NCBI GenBank assembly: GCA_963790405.1
Contig: CAWBOJ010000003.1
Span: 248,001 to 312,000, forward strand
Direction: 5' to 3'
DNA length: 64,000 bases
Source: JBGSMX01 sp963790405
GTDB taxonomy: Bacteria; Actinomycetota; Coriobacteriia; Anaerosomatales; JAGXFU01
The translations under genes and the position numbers were made by a program. The notes beneath the pieces were generated by a model. The model was not told the DNA's origin, made no database searches, and saw only the letters and a list, made by a program, of their open reading frames with translations. Of this stretch, positions 44,682 to 53,489 are shown in pieces (position 1 is the first letter of the stretch; every line of letters starts with the position of its first letter).

Positions 44682-45120
44682 CATCCTGCTGGACACGAAC
44701 GTGCTCGTGTATGCCTACGACATCGACGAACCGGAGCGCAGAGCACGCGCGATCGAGCTGCTGAAGCACGTGCGCCGCGCACCCGGCTCGGCAGCTGTGA
44801 GCACCCAGGTCCTCGGCGAGTACTGCAGCGTGATGACACACAAGTTTGCCCACGTCTGGGACGCAGAGTCGGTGGCAGGACAGGTGCGTCGGTTTGCTCG
44901 AGCGTTCCACGTCGCCACGACCGACACCGATGTCATCCTCGAAGCTATCAGGGGCGCGGCGCGCTACCAGCTCTCCTACTACGATGCACAGATCTGGGCG
45001 GTGGCGCGGGTGAACGACATCCCGGTCGTGCTCTCGGAGGATTTCACCGACGGTCAAGAGCTCGAGGGCGTGCGATTCATCAACCCCTTCGCCGAGGAGT
45101 TCGACCTGTCATCGCTCTAG
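44671..45120 (+). CDS. vapC: PIN-domain ribonuclease toxin (VapC-like)
   Basis: A 149-residue PIN domain. The acidic metal ligands are visible: Asp in LLDTNVLVYAYD, Glu in STQVLGEYCSV, Asp in SYYDAQIWAVA and Asp in LSEDFTDG. Family activity is cleavage of tRNA or rRNA. It overlaps the antitoxin gene. A T-box leader for the next operon starts 90 bases downstream. Confidence 0.88.
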   Translation: MSASILLDTNVLVYAYDIDEPERRARAIELLKHVRRAPGSAAVSTQVLGEYCSVMTHKFAHVWDAESVAGQVRRFARAFHVATTDTDVILEAIRGAARYQLSYYDAQIWAVARVNDIPVVLSEDFTDGQELEGVRFINPFAEEFDLSSL

Positions 45121-45176
45121 GGTCACCGCAGGCGAAGCCCGCAACGCCCTTCTCGGCAACATCATGTCAACGCCGT

Positions 45177-45204
45177 TTGACCTGCTCTCACGCGCGGTGA
45201 TAAC
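45177..45204 (+). promoter_or_regulatory. Candidate promoter of the T-box operon
   Basis: TTGACC at 45177-45182 and GATAAC at 45199-45204 are 16 bases apart. The start would fall near 45211, just before the T-box leader. Confidence 0.45.
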
Positions 45205-45210
45205 CTTCTC

Positions 45211-45468
45211 GGCACACCTCGCGAGCGATGCGGGGACTGCACAGTGACACCCAGGACGTGAGGGAAGAGGGCGCAGTCGGCCCAGCCACCCCTCCGAAGT
45301 CTGTCCGCCAGGGCGACGCGCAGGCGTAGCCGGAAGCGGATCGGTGCCGGACCGGTATCCCGGCAAATGAGGCTCGAAGCGGCGCGTACGAGTGCGCAGC
45401 GCAGAGCGAAGATAGGTGGTACCGCGACTGACCCCTCGCCCTATCGGCGACAGGGGTCGTTTTGTTTC
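45211..45468 (+). promoter_or_regulatory. T-box riboswitch with intrinsic terminator
   Basis: The invariant T-box GGTGGTACCGCG lies at 45415-45426. A terminator follows at once: GACCCCT (45430-45436) pairs with AGGGGTC (45452-45458) with an inner CGCC/GGCG stem, then GTTTTGTTT. Upstream, GACTGC and GCAGTC enclose an AGTGA loop-E motif near 45241 and a very short upper stem, like the ultrashort Stem I T-boxes of Actinobacteria. The specifier lies in GAAGAGGGC before GCAGTC; GAG, AAG or GGC are possible, so the cognate amino acid is not settled. It senses an uncharged tRNA and controls the aminotransferase gene at 45520. Confidence 0.88.
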
Positions 45469-45519
45469 TCCGACGCCGCCACCGGGGTGAGGGCTCCGGG
45501 GCAGACGGGAGTGAGGGCG

Positions 45520-46790
45520 ATGGGTACCGCACGAGTCGTGTTCGACCGATGGGACAGGCCGGTACGCCGAGCGCTTGGGCGCGGTGCGCTCGAGCGCGGT
45601 GCGCGATTTGTTCGCAGCTGCAAGCCGGGCCGACATGATCAGCCTCTCGGGCGGCATGCCCGAGGTGCGCAAGGTTCCGGCGAAGGACGCCGCACAGGCC
45701 GCATACGACGCAATCGTGAACGAGGGAGCGGCGGCCTTGCAGTACGGCTCGAGCGAGGGCCGCGTGGAGTTGCGTACGATCATCGCCGAGTTGATGGCCG
45801 AGATCGGCGTGCGCCTGTTGCCGGACGACATCATCGTGACGGCAGGCGCGCAGCAGGCGCTCGATCTGCTCGCCAAGACGTTCATCGATCCCGGTGACGT
45901 GATAATCGCCGAGGGCCCGACGTACGTCGGCGCCCTCCAGGCGTTCAGCGGCCTACCAGCCCGACATCCGCTGCATCGCCATGGACGAGCACGGCATGCG
46001 CATGGATCTGCTCGAGCAGACGCTGCGCGAGCTCGGGCCGCAAGGCGCGAAGTTCATCTACACGATCCCGAACTTCCAGAACCCGGGCGGCGTGACGATG
46101 TCGGCCGAGCGCCGCCGGCGCCTGCTCGAGCTGGCACGCGAGTACGATATCCCGGTCGTCGAGGACGACCCGTACGGGCGGCTCCGCTTCGAAGGCGGGC
46201 ATCTCAAGCCGCTGCGCGCCTCGGACGACGAGGTCATCTACGTGGGGACGTTTTCGAAGATCTTCGCTCCGGGCCTGCGGCTTGGGTGGGTGAGTGCGCC
46301 GGCACCGATTCGCGCGAAGATCCTGCTCGTGAAGCAAGGTGCCGATCTGTGCGGTTCCGCGTTCGCCCAGGTCACGGCGGAGCACTACTTCAACGGCACG
46401 CGCTGGCGCCGGACGCTGCAGGGGCTCGCGCGCACCTATGCCGAGCGTCGCGACGCGATGCTCGAAGCGATCGAGGAGCATTTTCCGGCCGAGGCGCACT
46501 ACACGCGACCGGAGGGCGGCTTCTTCGTGTGGGTCGAGCTGCCGCCGTTCGTGGACACCAAGGCGATGCTTGCCGAGGCGGTCGAGCGTGGCGTCACCTA
46601 CGTCCCCGGCGACGGATTCTTCCCGGACGGACGCGGACGCAACTGCATGCGTCTGGCCTTCTGCTACGCTGAGCCGGAGGCCATCCGAGAGGGGATCATG
46701 CGGTTGGCCGAAGTCCTCGAAGACCGTCTCGAACTCTACCGTGCATTCATCGCCGCAGGCGCGCTGCCTGCGCGAGAGGGGGCTGCATGA
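45520..46790 (+). CDS. PLP-dependent aminotransferase, 2-aminoadipate/MocR type I fold (two frameshifts)
   Basis: Assembled from three frames: 45520 to about 45556 (VVFDRWD), to about 45951 (GRYAERLGAVRSSAVRDLF through YVGALQAFS), then to 46790. One extra base near 45555 and one in GCGGCC near 45950 account for both. Class I/II aminotransferase features: SLSGGMPEV, TAGAQQALDLLAK, IPNFQNPGG, VEDDPYGRLRF and the PLP lysine in GTFSKIFAPGLRLGW. The nearest known types are LysN and related amino-acid transaminases. The T-box upstream says its product or substrate is an amino acid whose tRNA is monitored. Overlaps the ddl gene by 4 bases. Confidence 0.88.
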
Positions 46791-47741
46791 GCAAGGAGAA
46801 GATCGCCGTTCTCATGGGCGGACGTTCGCTCGAGCGCGAGGTCTCGCTCGCGAGCGGCAAGCGCGTGACCGATGCGCTCACAACTCTCGGATACAAGGTG
46901 CTTGCCCTCGACGTGACTGCGGATTTGGTCGACACGCTTCGTGCGGAGCGACCCGATTGCGCCTACATCGCGCTACACGGCAAGTACGGCGAGGACGGAA
47001 CGATCCAGGAGCTGCTGGAGTTTCTCGGCATTGCATACACGGGACCGGGCGTCGTCGCGTCCACCATGGCGTGGGACAAGTCGGTCGCGAAGTGTCTGTT
47101 CGCGAGTGCGGGCATCCCGACACCGGCGTGGATCACGCTGACTGCCGATGCGTTCAAGGAGATGGGGGCGGCCACGGCACTCGATCTCGTCCCGGAGAAA
47201 GTCGGCGGGTTCCCGGTCGCCGTCAAGCCCTCGAAGCAGGGTTCTGCGCTGGGGCTGACCAAGGTCGAGTCAGCCGACGAGCTTGCCGAGGCGCTGCTCA
47301 ATGCGCTGAGCTACGGCGACGCAGCGCTGGTTGAGAAGTGGATCGACGGGCGCGAGCTCGCCATCTCGGTGATCGACAGCGCGAGCGGTCCGGAGACGTT
47401 TCCCGCTGTGGAGATCGAGGCGAAGGGCGGATTGTTCGACTTCAACGCGATGTACACGGCGGGCGAGACCGACTACTACGTGCCCGCGCGTGTGGACGCC
47501 GAGGTTACACGGGCGTGTGAGCGCGCTGGCCGCCGAGGTGCACGAGCTGTTGGGGTGCCGGGATGTCTCGCGCGTCGACATGGTGCTCGCCGATGACGGC
47601 ACACCCTACGTGCTTGAGTGCAACACCTCGCCGGGTATGACGGAGACTTCGCTCCTGCCGATGGCCGCCGAGGCGGAAGGCATGTCATTCCAGGATGTGG
47701 TAGAACGAGTGGTACGCGCGGCGTTGGCTCGTCGCGTGTAG
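46787..47741 (+). CDS. ddl: D-alanine--D-alanine ligase family protein (frameshifted)
   Basis: One gene in two frames: ATG 46787 to about 47510, then on to 47741. Opens with VLMGGRSLEREVSLASG (the serine of Ddl); ALHGKYGEDGTIQ and the ATP-grasp PVAVKPSKQGSALGL and VEIEAKGGLFDF follow; the second frame supplies VSRVDMVLADDGTPY and ECNTSPGMTETS with the metal-binding Glu/Asn. Deleting one G from the GGG near 47509 restores continuity. It makes D-Ala-D-Ala for peptidoglycan. Co-regulated with the aminotransferase by the T-box. Confidence 0.9.
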
Positions 47742-47900
47742 CGGTAGGGGTGTAGGCACCGTGATGCCGAGGCACGTTCTCGGCAATTCGCATGGAGTTG
47801 GACTCTTCAATCGGGTACATAAGTTGTACACGCCGAGTGAGGGTGTTCTCGGCGCATGAAATGAAGACAGACCGTTTCACGATGACGGAGGTGCACCGAA

Positions 47901-48413
47901 ATGTATGACAACAGGCGTGGTGGTGGTGTGCTCGGCGCGTTCCTACTGGGCGGAATTGTTGGCGCCGTCCTGGGCCTGCTGTTCTCCCCGCGTTCGGGCA
48001 AGGAGAACCGCGAGATCCTTGCGGATGCTGCCGACAAATACTGGAACGAAGGCAGGGAGCTCTACGACACCGGCGTGACCAAGGCGACCGAGATCTATGA
48101 GACGGGAACCGCGAAGGTCGGCGAGGTGTACTCCACCGGACGGGAGACCGTGAGCGAGACGTCCGAGCAGCTCAAAGCCAAGATCGATGATGCACGCGGT
48201 CGCCTCAAGGAGCAGGTCGACAAGGCGTCCGAGGGTGCTAAGGACAAGGTCGCCGAGGTCATCCCGAGTGCGAAGGAAGCCGTTGGCAAGGCCGCCGGCG
48301 CCACGAAGTCGGGCATTGAAGCTGCGGAGAAGAAGGCGCAGGAGACGCTGGATTCGGTCGCCGACAAAGCGAAGAAGGGCGAAGACGCCGCCGAAGCAGC
48401 AACCGAGGTGTAG
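47901..48413 (+). CDS. YtxH-domain protein with long amphipathic helical tail
   Basis: A 170-residue protein. Residues 1-35 contain a glycine-rich membrane segment (GAFLLGGIVGAVLGLLFSPRSGKENR), the YtxH signature. The remaining 130 residues are repeated 11-residue-like amphipathic helix (VTKATEIYETGTAKVGEVY, KDKVAEVIPSAKEAVGKA), similar to LEA or apolipoprotein-like stress proteins. GGAGG precedes the start. A terminator follows. Such genes are usually induced in stationary phase or stress; this one stands before a PRC-barrel gene. Confidence 0.85.
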   Translation: MYDNRRGGGVLGAFLLGGIVGAVLGLLFSPRSGKENREILADAADKYWNEGRELYDTGVTKATEIYETGTAKVGEVYSTGRETVSETSEQLKAKIDDARGRLKEQVDKASEGAKDKVAEVIPSAKEAVGKAAGATKSGIEAAEKKAQETLDSVADKAKKGEDAAEAATEV

Positions 48414-48438
48414 ACTCTTGATTCTAGGTGTCACTGCC

Positions 48439-48470
48439 GGGTCGGTCCGTGATGCGGACCGGCCCGTTTT
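48439..48470 (+). terminator. Intrinsic terminator after the YtxH gene
   Basis: GGGTCGGTCCG (48439-48449) pairs with CGGACCGGCCC (48455-48465), one mismatch or wobble, followed by GTTTT. It separates the YtxH gene from the PRC-barrel gene. Confidence 0.85.
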
Positions 48471-48503
48471 CGTTCGCACGTCCCAAGGAGGGAAATCGGA
48501 GTA

Positions 48504-49202
48504 ATGCCCTCGGTCTCGGATCTGACAGACCTTCGCGTGATCGATCCCAAGGGCAAAGTCCTCGGCACCATCAACTTCGTGCTGTTCCATCCCGATGAGA
48601 TGCGTGCAGTGGGGATAGAGATACGCCCGCGTGCGCTTGGCTACGTGGTCGAGCGCAAGCCCCAATACTTCGCGCTCGATGCGCTCGAGATTCACAAGGA
48701 TCATGTCGATCTTGTCGAGCCCAAAGCTGCGAGCGGTGCTTCGGCCGAGAGGCGTCTCGGGTTTTCATGGGACGACACCGTGATCTGGAGCTACCACGAC
48801 GTTTGGACAACGTCGGGCACCGTCATGGGCCAGGTCGTCAACATTGTCTTCGACAAGACGGGCGCCGTACGAAACATCAAGGTGAGTGACGGTGCAACAG
48901 CCGATATCGCGATCGGGCGCTACACGGTCGAGGCCGAACACATCATCGGTTTCGACGGAGCAGTGATCCGTGTCGAGAATGCGGTCGACGACATGTCCGC
49001 GAGTGGTGGGCTGGCGGCACAGGCCGGAAAGGGAGCTGCTGTCGCGAAGTATGCGGCGGCGCAGGCCGGCGACGGTGCGATCAAGGCCACGGTGACGGTG
49101 GCGAAGGCTGTCAAGAAGAGCAAGACGGCGAAGCGCGCCAAGAAGGGCTGGGGCGAGTTCAAGGACGCTTTCAAGGAAGGTGCGCGCTCCGACGACGACT
49201 GA
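48504..49202 (+). CDS. PRC-barrel domain protein with basic C-terminus
   Basis: A 232-residue protein. Two PRC-barrel-like halves are seen: residues 5-75 (DLRVIDPKGKVLGTINFVLF) and 95-155 (YHDVWTTSGTVMGQVVNIVFD). After an Ala/Gly-rich linker the last 40 residues are strongly basic (KKSKTAKRAKKGWGEF) and end in DDD. PRC barrels occur in RimM, photosynthetic reaction centres and membrane-associated sensors. Start ATG at 48504 follows AAGGAGG. The role is unknown; note the PRC barrel at the N-terminus of MgtE at 55304. Confidence 0.82.
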   Translation: MPSVSDLTDLRVIDPKGKVLGTINFVLFHPDEMRAVGIEIRPRALGYVVERKPQYFALDALEIHKDHVDLVEPKAASGASAERRLGFSWDDTVIWSYHDVWTTSGTVMGQVVNIVFDKTGAVRNIKVSDGATADIAIGRYTVEAEHIIGFDGAVIRVENAVDDMSASGGLAAQAGKGAAVAKYAAAQAGDGAIKATVTVAKAVKKSKTAKRAKKGWGEFKDAFKEGARSDDD

Positions 49203-49290
49203 CAGATCGGGTGCGCGACTTCTCGGCAGAGCGCCTTACGAAAGCCCCTGTCCGCCCCTATACTGAGCGATGTACCTTGCCGTCTTATAG

Positions 49291-49938
49291 ATGCCACCAC
49301 GAGGAGCCATGGCGCGCAGACTACGACCACTCGACTCAACCGCGCTCGCGTCGTTGCCGTGCGAGTGCGCGGGCTGCGTCTTTTGGCAGACGGGCACGCC
49401 GCTTGAGAAGCGGTGCGGCTCGGCATGCGACGAACAGCTGCTGCGCGACTGGTACGAAACGGTGCGCGACGAGTGGGGCGAGTGCGGTCGCGTTGCGTGC
49501 GAGGACGACGAGGTGCTGGGCTTCATCATGTACGCTCCGCCGGTCTACTTGCCGCAGTCGCGGCAATTTGCAGCCGGGCCGCCTGACGACAACGCCGTTC
49601 TGATCGCGTGCCTTCACATCCGCGACGACGCCAGGCAGCACGGGCTCGGGAGCCTGCTGCTCCGGGCGGCGTTGAGAGATCTGTACCTGCGGGGGGTCAA
49701 GCACGTGGAGGCCTACGCATCTGCGGCTCGACGAGACGTGAGCGTGGAACCTGTCGTGGGAGTCGAGTTCCTGCTGCGCAACGGGTTCACCGTCCAAAGG
49801 CCGCACCCGGACTATCCGCTGCTCCGGCTCGATCTCCGTACACTGGCGACGTGGACCGAGAACATCGAAGCGGCGCTTCAGGCGCTGAGGATCCCCCTGG
49901 CACGTCCGCAGCGCGTTCCGTCGACGTTGATCAAGTGA
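49291..49938 (+). CDS. GNAT-family N-acetyltransferase
   Basis: About 215 residues; ATG at 49291, or 49309 where GAGGAG stands only two bases upstream. A Cys-containing N-terminus (LPCECAGCVFW) is followed by the GNAT core: VLIACLHIRDDARQHGLGSLLL is the acetyl-CoA site and VEPVVGVEFLLRNGFTVQRP the last motif. The substrate is unknown. It runs with the YbaK and deacetylase genes that follow at short distance. Confidence 0.83.
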   Translation: MPPRGAMARRLRPLDSTALASLPCECAGCVFWQTGTPLEKRCGSACDEQLLRDWYETVRDEWGECGRVACEDDEVLGFIMYAPPVYLPQSRQFAAGPPDDNAVLIACLHIRDDARQHGLGSLLLRAALRDLYLRGVKHVEAYASAARRDVSVEPVVGVEFLLRNGFTVQRPHPDYPLLRLDLRTLATWTENIEAALQALRIPLARPQRVPSTLIK

Positions 49939-49952
49939 GGTGACGTTCGACC

Positions 49953-50453
49953 GTGTCAGAACTCTCTACTCCGGCTCCTCGGCGGGCAGGCTCGGCCGAG
50001 CGCGTCAAGGGCTATCTCGAACAACACGGGCTCGCAGAAGGCATTCTCGTCTTCGAACAATCCACCAAGACGGCACAGATGGCGGCCGACGCCGCTGGCT
50101 GCGAGCTCGGCCAGATCGTGAAGTCGCTTGTGTTCGCAGTCGACGGGCGTCCAGCCGTTGTACTTGTGGCCGGTGATCGCCGAGGTGATTCCGACGCGAT
50201 CGCCTCGGAACTCGGTGGTGAGTCCGCGAGTCTTGCCGACAGCGACACCGTCCGCGAGGCAACCGGCTATGCGATCGGCGGTGTGTCTCCGTTCGATCTG
50301 CCTGGCGACCTACCGGTGCTTCTCGACGATTCGCTGGAGCGATTCTCGGTGGTCTACCCGGCGGCCGGGACTCCGCAGTCCATGGTGAGGATGGCGCGGG
50401 AGCGCCTGGTAGAGCTCACCGGAGCGCACGTGGCACGCATCTCGCACGGGTAG
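49953..50453 (+). CDS. YbaK/EbsC-type aminoacyl-tRNA deacylase
   Basis: A 166-residue protein from GTG at 49953. The trans-editing fold is clear: GCELGQIVKSLVFAVDGRP carries the conserved lysine, then VVLVAGDRR, and ATGYAIGGVSPFDLPGD is the family's GGVSP signature. These enzymes remove Cys or Ala from mischarged tRNA-Pro or similar. It lies 14 bases after the acetyltransferase and 4 before the deacetylase gene. Confidence 0.9.
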   Translation: MSELSTPAPRRAGSAERVKGYLEQHGLAEGILVFEQSTKTAQMAADAAGCELGQIVKSLVFAVDGRPAVVLVAGDRRGDSDAIASELGGESASLADSDTVREATGYAIGGVSPFDLPGDLPVLLDDSLERFSVVYPAAGTPQSMVRMARERLVELTGAHVARISHG

Positions 50454-50457
50454 CCAC

Positions 50458-51597
50458 ATGTCCTCGTACCACGTCACTGGAGCGCCTCAGCACAAACACC
50501 CGACGGTGTACCTTTCGCTGGCCGCTCTTGTTGCTGCTGCAATCATGGCGATTGGCTTGCCGATCTTCGGCCAGATCGACGTGAACGTGAACGGCAACGA
50601 GACTCAGTTGACTCTGGGCATGACCGTCGAAGACGCGATCGACCAGGGTCTGATGGATGCGGGCGCGGGCAATGTGCTCAACGTCGCGGGGGGTGTCGTG
50701 GTCTATGGCGGCGGCGAGCCGGGGACCATAATGCTCAACGGTCTTCCCGTCCACAGCTCCACACGCCTGAAATCCGGAGACGAGCTCATCGGCGTTGCCG
50801 GACGCGATGTCACCGAGAGCGTGCTAACCACCCAGGCGGTCATCCCGATACCGGTGAAGAGCGTGGGAGAAGGGCCGCTGGTCGCACTGGAGAGTCCCGG
50901 ATCGGCCGGCGTACAAGAGGTGAGGTGCGGAGCCATCTCGGGTCTCGAGTTGGAGCACGTGATCCTGGTCGAGGCCGAGCCTATGGTGCTGCGCAACTAT
51001 GAGCCGACAGCCAGCCCGGCGGGCAATCTCGTAGCATTGACGTTCGACGACGGGCCGTGGCCGCTTCACACGCAGCAGGTGCTCGAGATTCTGGAGCGCG
51101 AAGACGTCAAAGCCACCTTCTTCATGCTTGGCAAGCAGGTCCGGCGCAACCGCGCGATGGCGGTGCGGGTGGCCGAGGAAGGGCATCTCGTTGGCAACCA
51201 CTCACTCAGTCATGTCTACCTGAGCAACGCTTCGCCCGAAGTCGTGCGCTCGGAGATCGAGAACGCCCAGGACGAGATCGAGAAGACGATCGGCGTGAGA
51301 CCGACCTGGTACCGGCCTGCGGGCGGCGTTGTGAGTCCTCCTGTATGGGCGCAGACGCGCGCATCGAAGGTCCGCCTCGTGAAGTGGACGGTTGACCCCC
51401 AAGACTATCGGGCGAAGTCTCCCGTCATGCTCGCACGCAACGTGATCGATGCGACGCGTCCCGGTTCCATCGTGCTGCTCCACGACGGCGGGGGTGATCG
51501 GACGGTGACAGTCAAAGCGCTCACGACGATCATCCGGGAGCTGAAGTCGCGAGGCTACACGTTCGTCACGCTCGACGAGATGTTTCCCGCCGAGTAG
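50458..51597 (+). CDS. Polysaccharide deacetylase (NodB domain), membrane-anchored
   Basis: A 379-residue type II membrane protein: one span (about 18-40), a 140-residue outer domain of ubiquitin-like strands (VNVNGNETQLTLGMTVEDAI, DUF348/DUF4430-like), and a NodB deacetylase from about 195. Catalytic motifs are TFDDGPW (metal Asp), GNHSLSHVYL (metal His pair), RPAGGVVSPP, DPQDYRAKS and VLLHDGGGDR. It should deacetylate peptidoglycan or another wall glycan outside the cell and so alter lysozyme sensitivity. Confidence 0.92.
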   Translation: MSSYHVTGAPQHKHPTVYLSLAALVAAAIMAIGLPIFGQIDVNVNGNETQLTLGMTVEDAIDQGLMDAGAGNVLNVAGGVVVYGGGEPGTIMLNGLPVHSSTRLKSGDELIGVAGRDVTESVLTTQAVIPIPVKSVGEGPLVALESPGSAGVQEVRCGAISGLELEHVILVEAEPMVLRNYEPTASPAGNLVALTFDDGPWPLHTQQVLEILEREDVKATFFMLGKQVRRNRAMAVRVAEEGHLVGNHSLSHVYLSNASPEVVRSEIENAQDEIEKTIGVRPTWYRPAGGVVSPPVWAQTRASKVRLVKWTVDPQDYRAKSPVMLARNVIDATRPGSIVLLHDGGGDRTVTVKALTTIIRELKSRGYTFVTLDEMFPAE

Positions 51598-51613
51598 TCG
51601 CGCTTTGGTGCGA

Positions 51614-52213
51614 TCATGTTGCCCGGAGTGTGCGAGATGGTGTCACCACGACACTCACGGGCGCGTCATGTGGCTCCTCGGGCACTCTGTCTGTAATCTG
51701 GCCGTCGAATGCGATGCCTATGAGGGTGGCTTGCCGCATGCGGGGAAGCAACCGATCGTAGTAGCCGCCTCCGTACCCCACTCTTCGGCCACAGGGATCG
51801 AACGCTATTCCGGGCACGATGACCAGGTCGACCTGGTCCGGCGCGATGCTTTCGGAGTTCGCGCAGGGCTGCCTGATGCCGAAAGGACCCTCCTCGAGGG
51901 TGCTTGTCGCGTCTTGTGAGGTGGGGTCGAGCTGCGCGGCATCGCAGTAGTGGAGCGAGAGCATTCCGGGGCCGGTGATGCGTGGCATGACGATGCGAGC
52001 GCCGCGCTTCTCGAGCTCGATGACTGCATGGAGCGGATTCAGCTCTTCAGGCGAGGCCACGTACGCGAGCACGATGCGAGCGTCGAAGGTGCGAGGCAGC
52101 TTCAGTAGCCGCTCGCATGCAGCATGCGAGAGCGCCGCGCGCTCTTCCGGGGGAAGCCCCTGGCGCGCCGCTCGGGCACGTTCGCGGATGCGGCGTTTGT
52201 CCTCGGCAGTCAT
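51614..52213 (-). CDS. 5-formyltetrahydrofolate cyclo-ligase
   Basis: A 199-residue enzyme converting 5-formyl-THF to 5,10-methenyl-THF with ATP. Motifs: KRRIRERARAARQGLPPEER at the start, EGPFGIRQP, VIVPGIAFDPCGRRVGYGGGYYDRLL. It follows the Nramp-like gene by 3 bases on the minus strand and may be the last gene of the magnesium operon, although that need not be functional. Confidence 0.93.
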   Translation of the reverse strand: MTAEDKRRIRERARAARQGLPPEERAALSHAACERLLKLPRTFDARIVLAYVASPEELNPLHAVIELEKRGARIVMPRITGPGMLSLHYCDAAQLDPTSQDATSTLEEGPFGIRQPCANSESIAPDQVDLVIVPGIAFDPCGRRVGYGGGYYDRLLPRMRQATLIGIAFDGQITDRVPEEPHDAPVSVVVTPSRTLRAT

Positions 52214-52216
52214 CAG

Positions 52217-53485
52217 CTAGCTCCATCCGAGCGCGGTCATTGCCAGCACGGCAACCGTGAGGCCGATGACGATCAGCACGGTGGTCCACGAGAAGAAGTT
52301 GTATAGCGGTCCGTTTGTGTGGCGTCCCATGATGCGCCGATCGTTCACGATCTTGATCATGAACAGCATAAGGAAGGGCAGCAACACGCCGTTCACTACC
52401 TGTGATACCAGCATGATGGCGATCAGGTTGAGACCCGGCAATAGGATCACCGAGGCGCCGACCACGATCACGAAGGTGTAGATGCCGTTGAAGATGGGAG
52501 CCTCGGACCAGGAGCGATCAAGGCCCGCCTCCCAGCCGAACGCTTCGCAGATCGCATAGGCAGCGGTGAGAGGCAGCACAGCGGCCGAGAGGGTCGAGGC
52601 GGCGAGCAGCCCGACCGCGAAGAGCGTCTGGGCATAGCCGCCTACGAGCGGTTCGAGCGCGGCTGCGGCCTGTGCGGCGCTCGTGATCTCCACGCCTGCC
52701 GGATGGAGTACGGCCGCGGTGGTGATGATGATCGCGCATGCGATCACGTTTGCGACCACGGCGCCGATGATGACGTCCCAGCGTGCGAGCTTCCATTCGC
52801 CTGCCGAGGTGCCCTTGTCCACGATGTTGCTTTGCACCAGGAATTGCATCCACGGCGCGATGGTCGTACCGGTCATCCCTATGATCAGAGCGAGGAAAAC
52901 GGGGTCGAACTCGACGTGCGGCACGACGAATCCCTGGGCGACCTGGCCCCAGTCGGGCTGTGCCATCAGCGCCGAAGCGATGTAGGCGACGAAGACGAGC
53001 GAGAGGCCCAGCAGCACCTTCTCGACGTTGCGATAGCTGCCGCGCACAACGAGTAGCCACACCATTGCCGCCGCGGCGGGCACGGCCACGAAGCGCGAGA
53101 TGTTGAACAGCTCGAGCGCCGCAGCGATACCCGCGAACTCGGCGACCGTGGTCGAAGCTGTGCTCGCGAGTAGCAGCAACATGGCGAGGAACGTGAGCCG
53201 CACGCCGAAGCGCTCGCGTATCAGTGCCGAGAAGCCTTTGCCGGTGACCGCACCCATGCGGCCGGCCATTTCCTGCACCATTGCGAACGAGGGGGTCATC
53301 GCGAGCATGGCCCACAACGTCATGTAGCCGTACTTCGCGCCCGCGACCGAGTAGGTGGAGATGCCGCCTGCGTCGTTGCCGGCAGAGGCCGCTACGATAC
53401 CGGGCCCGATCACGCCGAGGAGAGCGATCAGCCCGACGAGCCGACCCTTTCCGGGCTTGCTGCTTGTCTTTGCTTCGCGGGTCAC
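52217..53485 (-). CDS. Nramp-related divalent metal carrier with altered metal site
   Basis: A 422-residue, eleven-span Nramp-family protein. The first-helix metal motif, DPGN in Mn/Fe carriers, is ASAGNDAGG, and the sixth-helix AxxM(P)H motif is replaced by GMTGTTIAPWM. Loss of the soft methionine ligand is the mark of Nramp-related proteins that take harder ions such as Mg2+. Four bases separate it from mgtE, and an M-box controls the transcript, which supports a magnesium role. Actual ion choice is inference. Start at 53485. Confidence 0.87.
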   Translation of the reverse strand: MTREAKTSSKPGKGRLVGLIALLGVIGPGIVAASAGNDAGGISTYSVAGAKYGYMTLWAMLAMTPSFAMVQEMAGRMGAVTGKGFSALIRERFGVRLTFLAMLLLLASTASTTVAEFAGIAAALELFNISRFVAVPAAAAMVWLLVVRGSYRNVEKVLLGLSLVFVAYIASALMAQPDWGQVAQGFVVPHVEFDPVFLALIIGMTGTTIAPWMQFLVQSNIVDKGTSAGEWKLARWDVIIGAVVANVIACAIIITTAAVLHPAGVEITSAAQAAAALEPLVGGYAQTLFAVGLLAASTLSAAVLPLTAAYAICEAFGWEAGLDRSWSEAPIFNGIYTFVIVVGASVILLPGLNLIAIMLVSQVVNGVLLPFLMLFMIKIVNDRRIMGRHTNGPLYNFFSWTTVLIVIGLTVAVLAMTALGWS

Positions 53486-53489
53486 GCGC

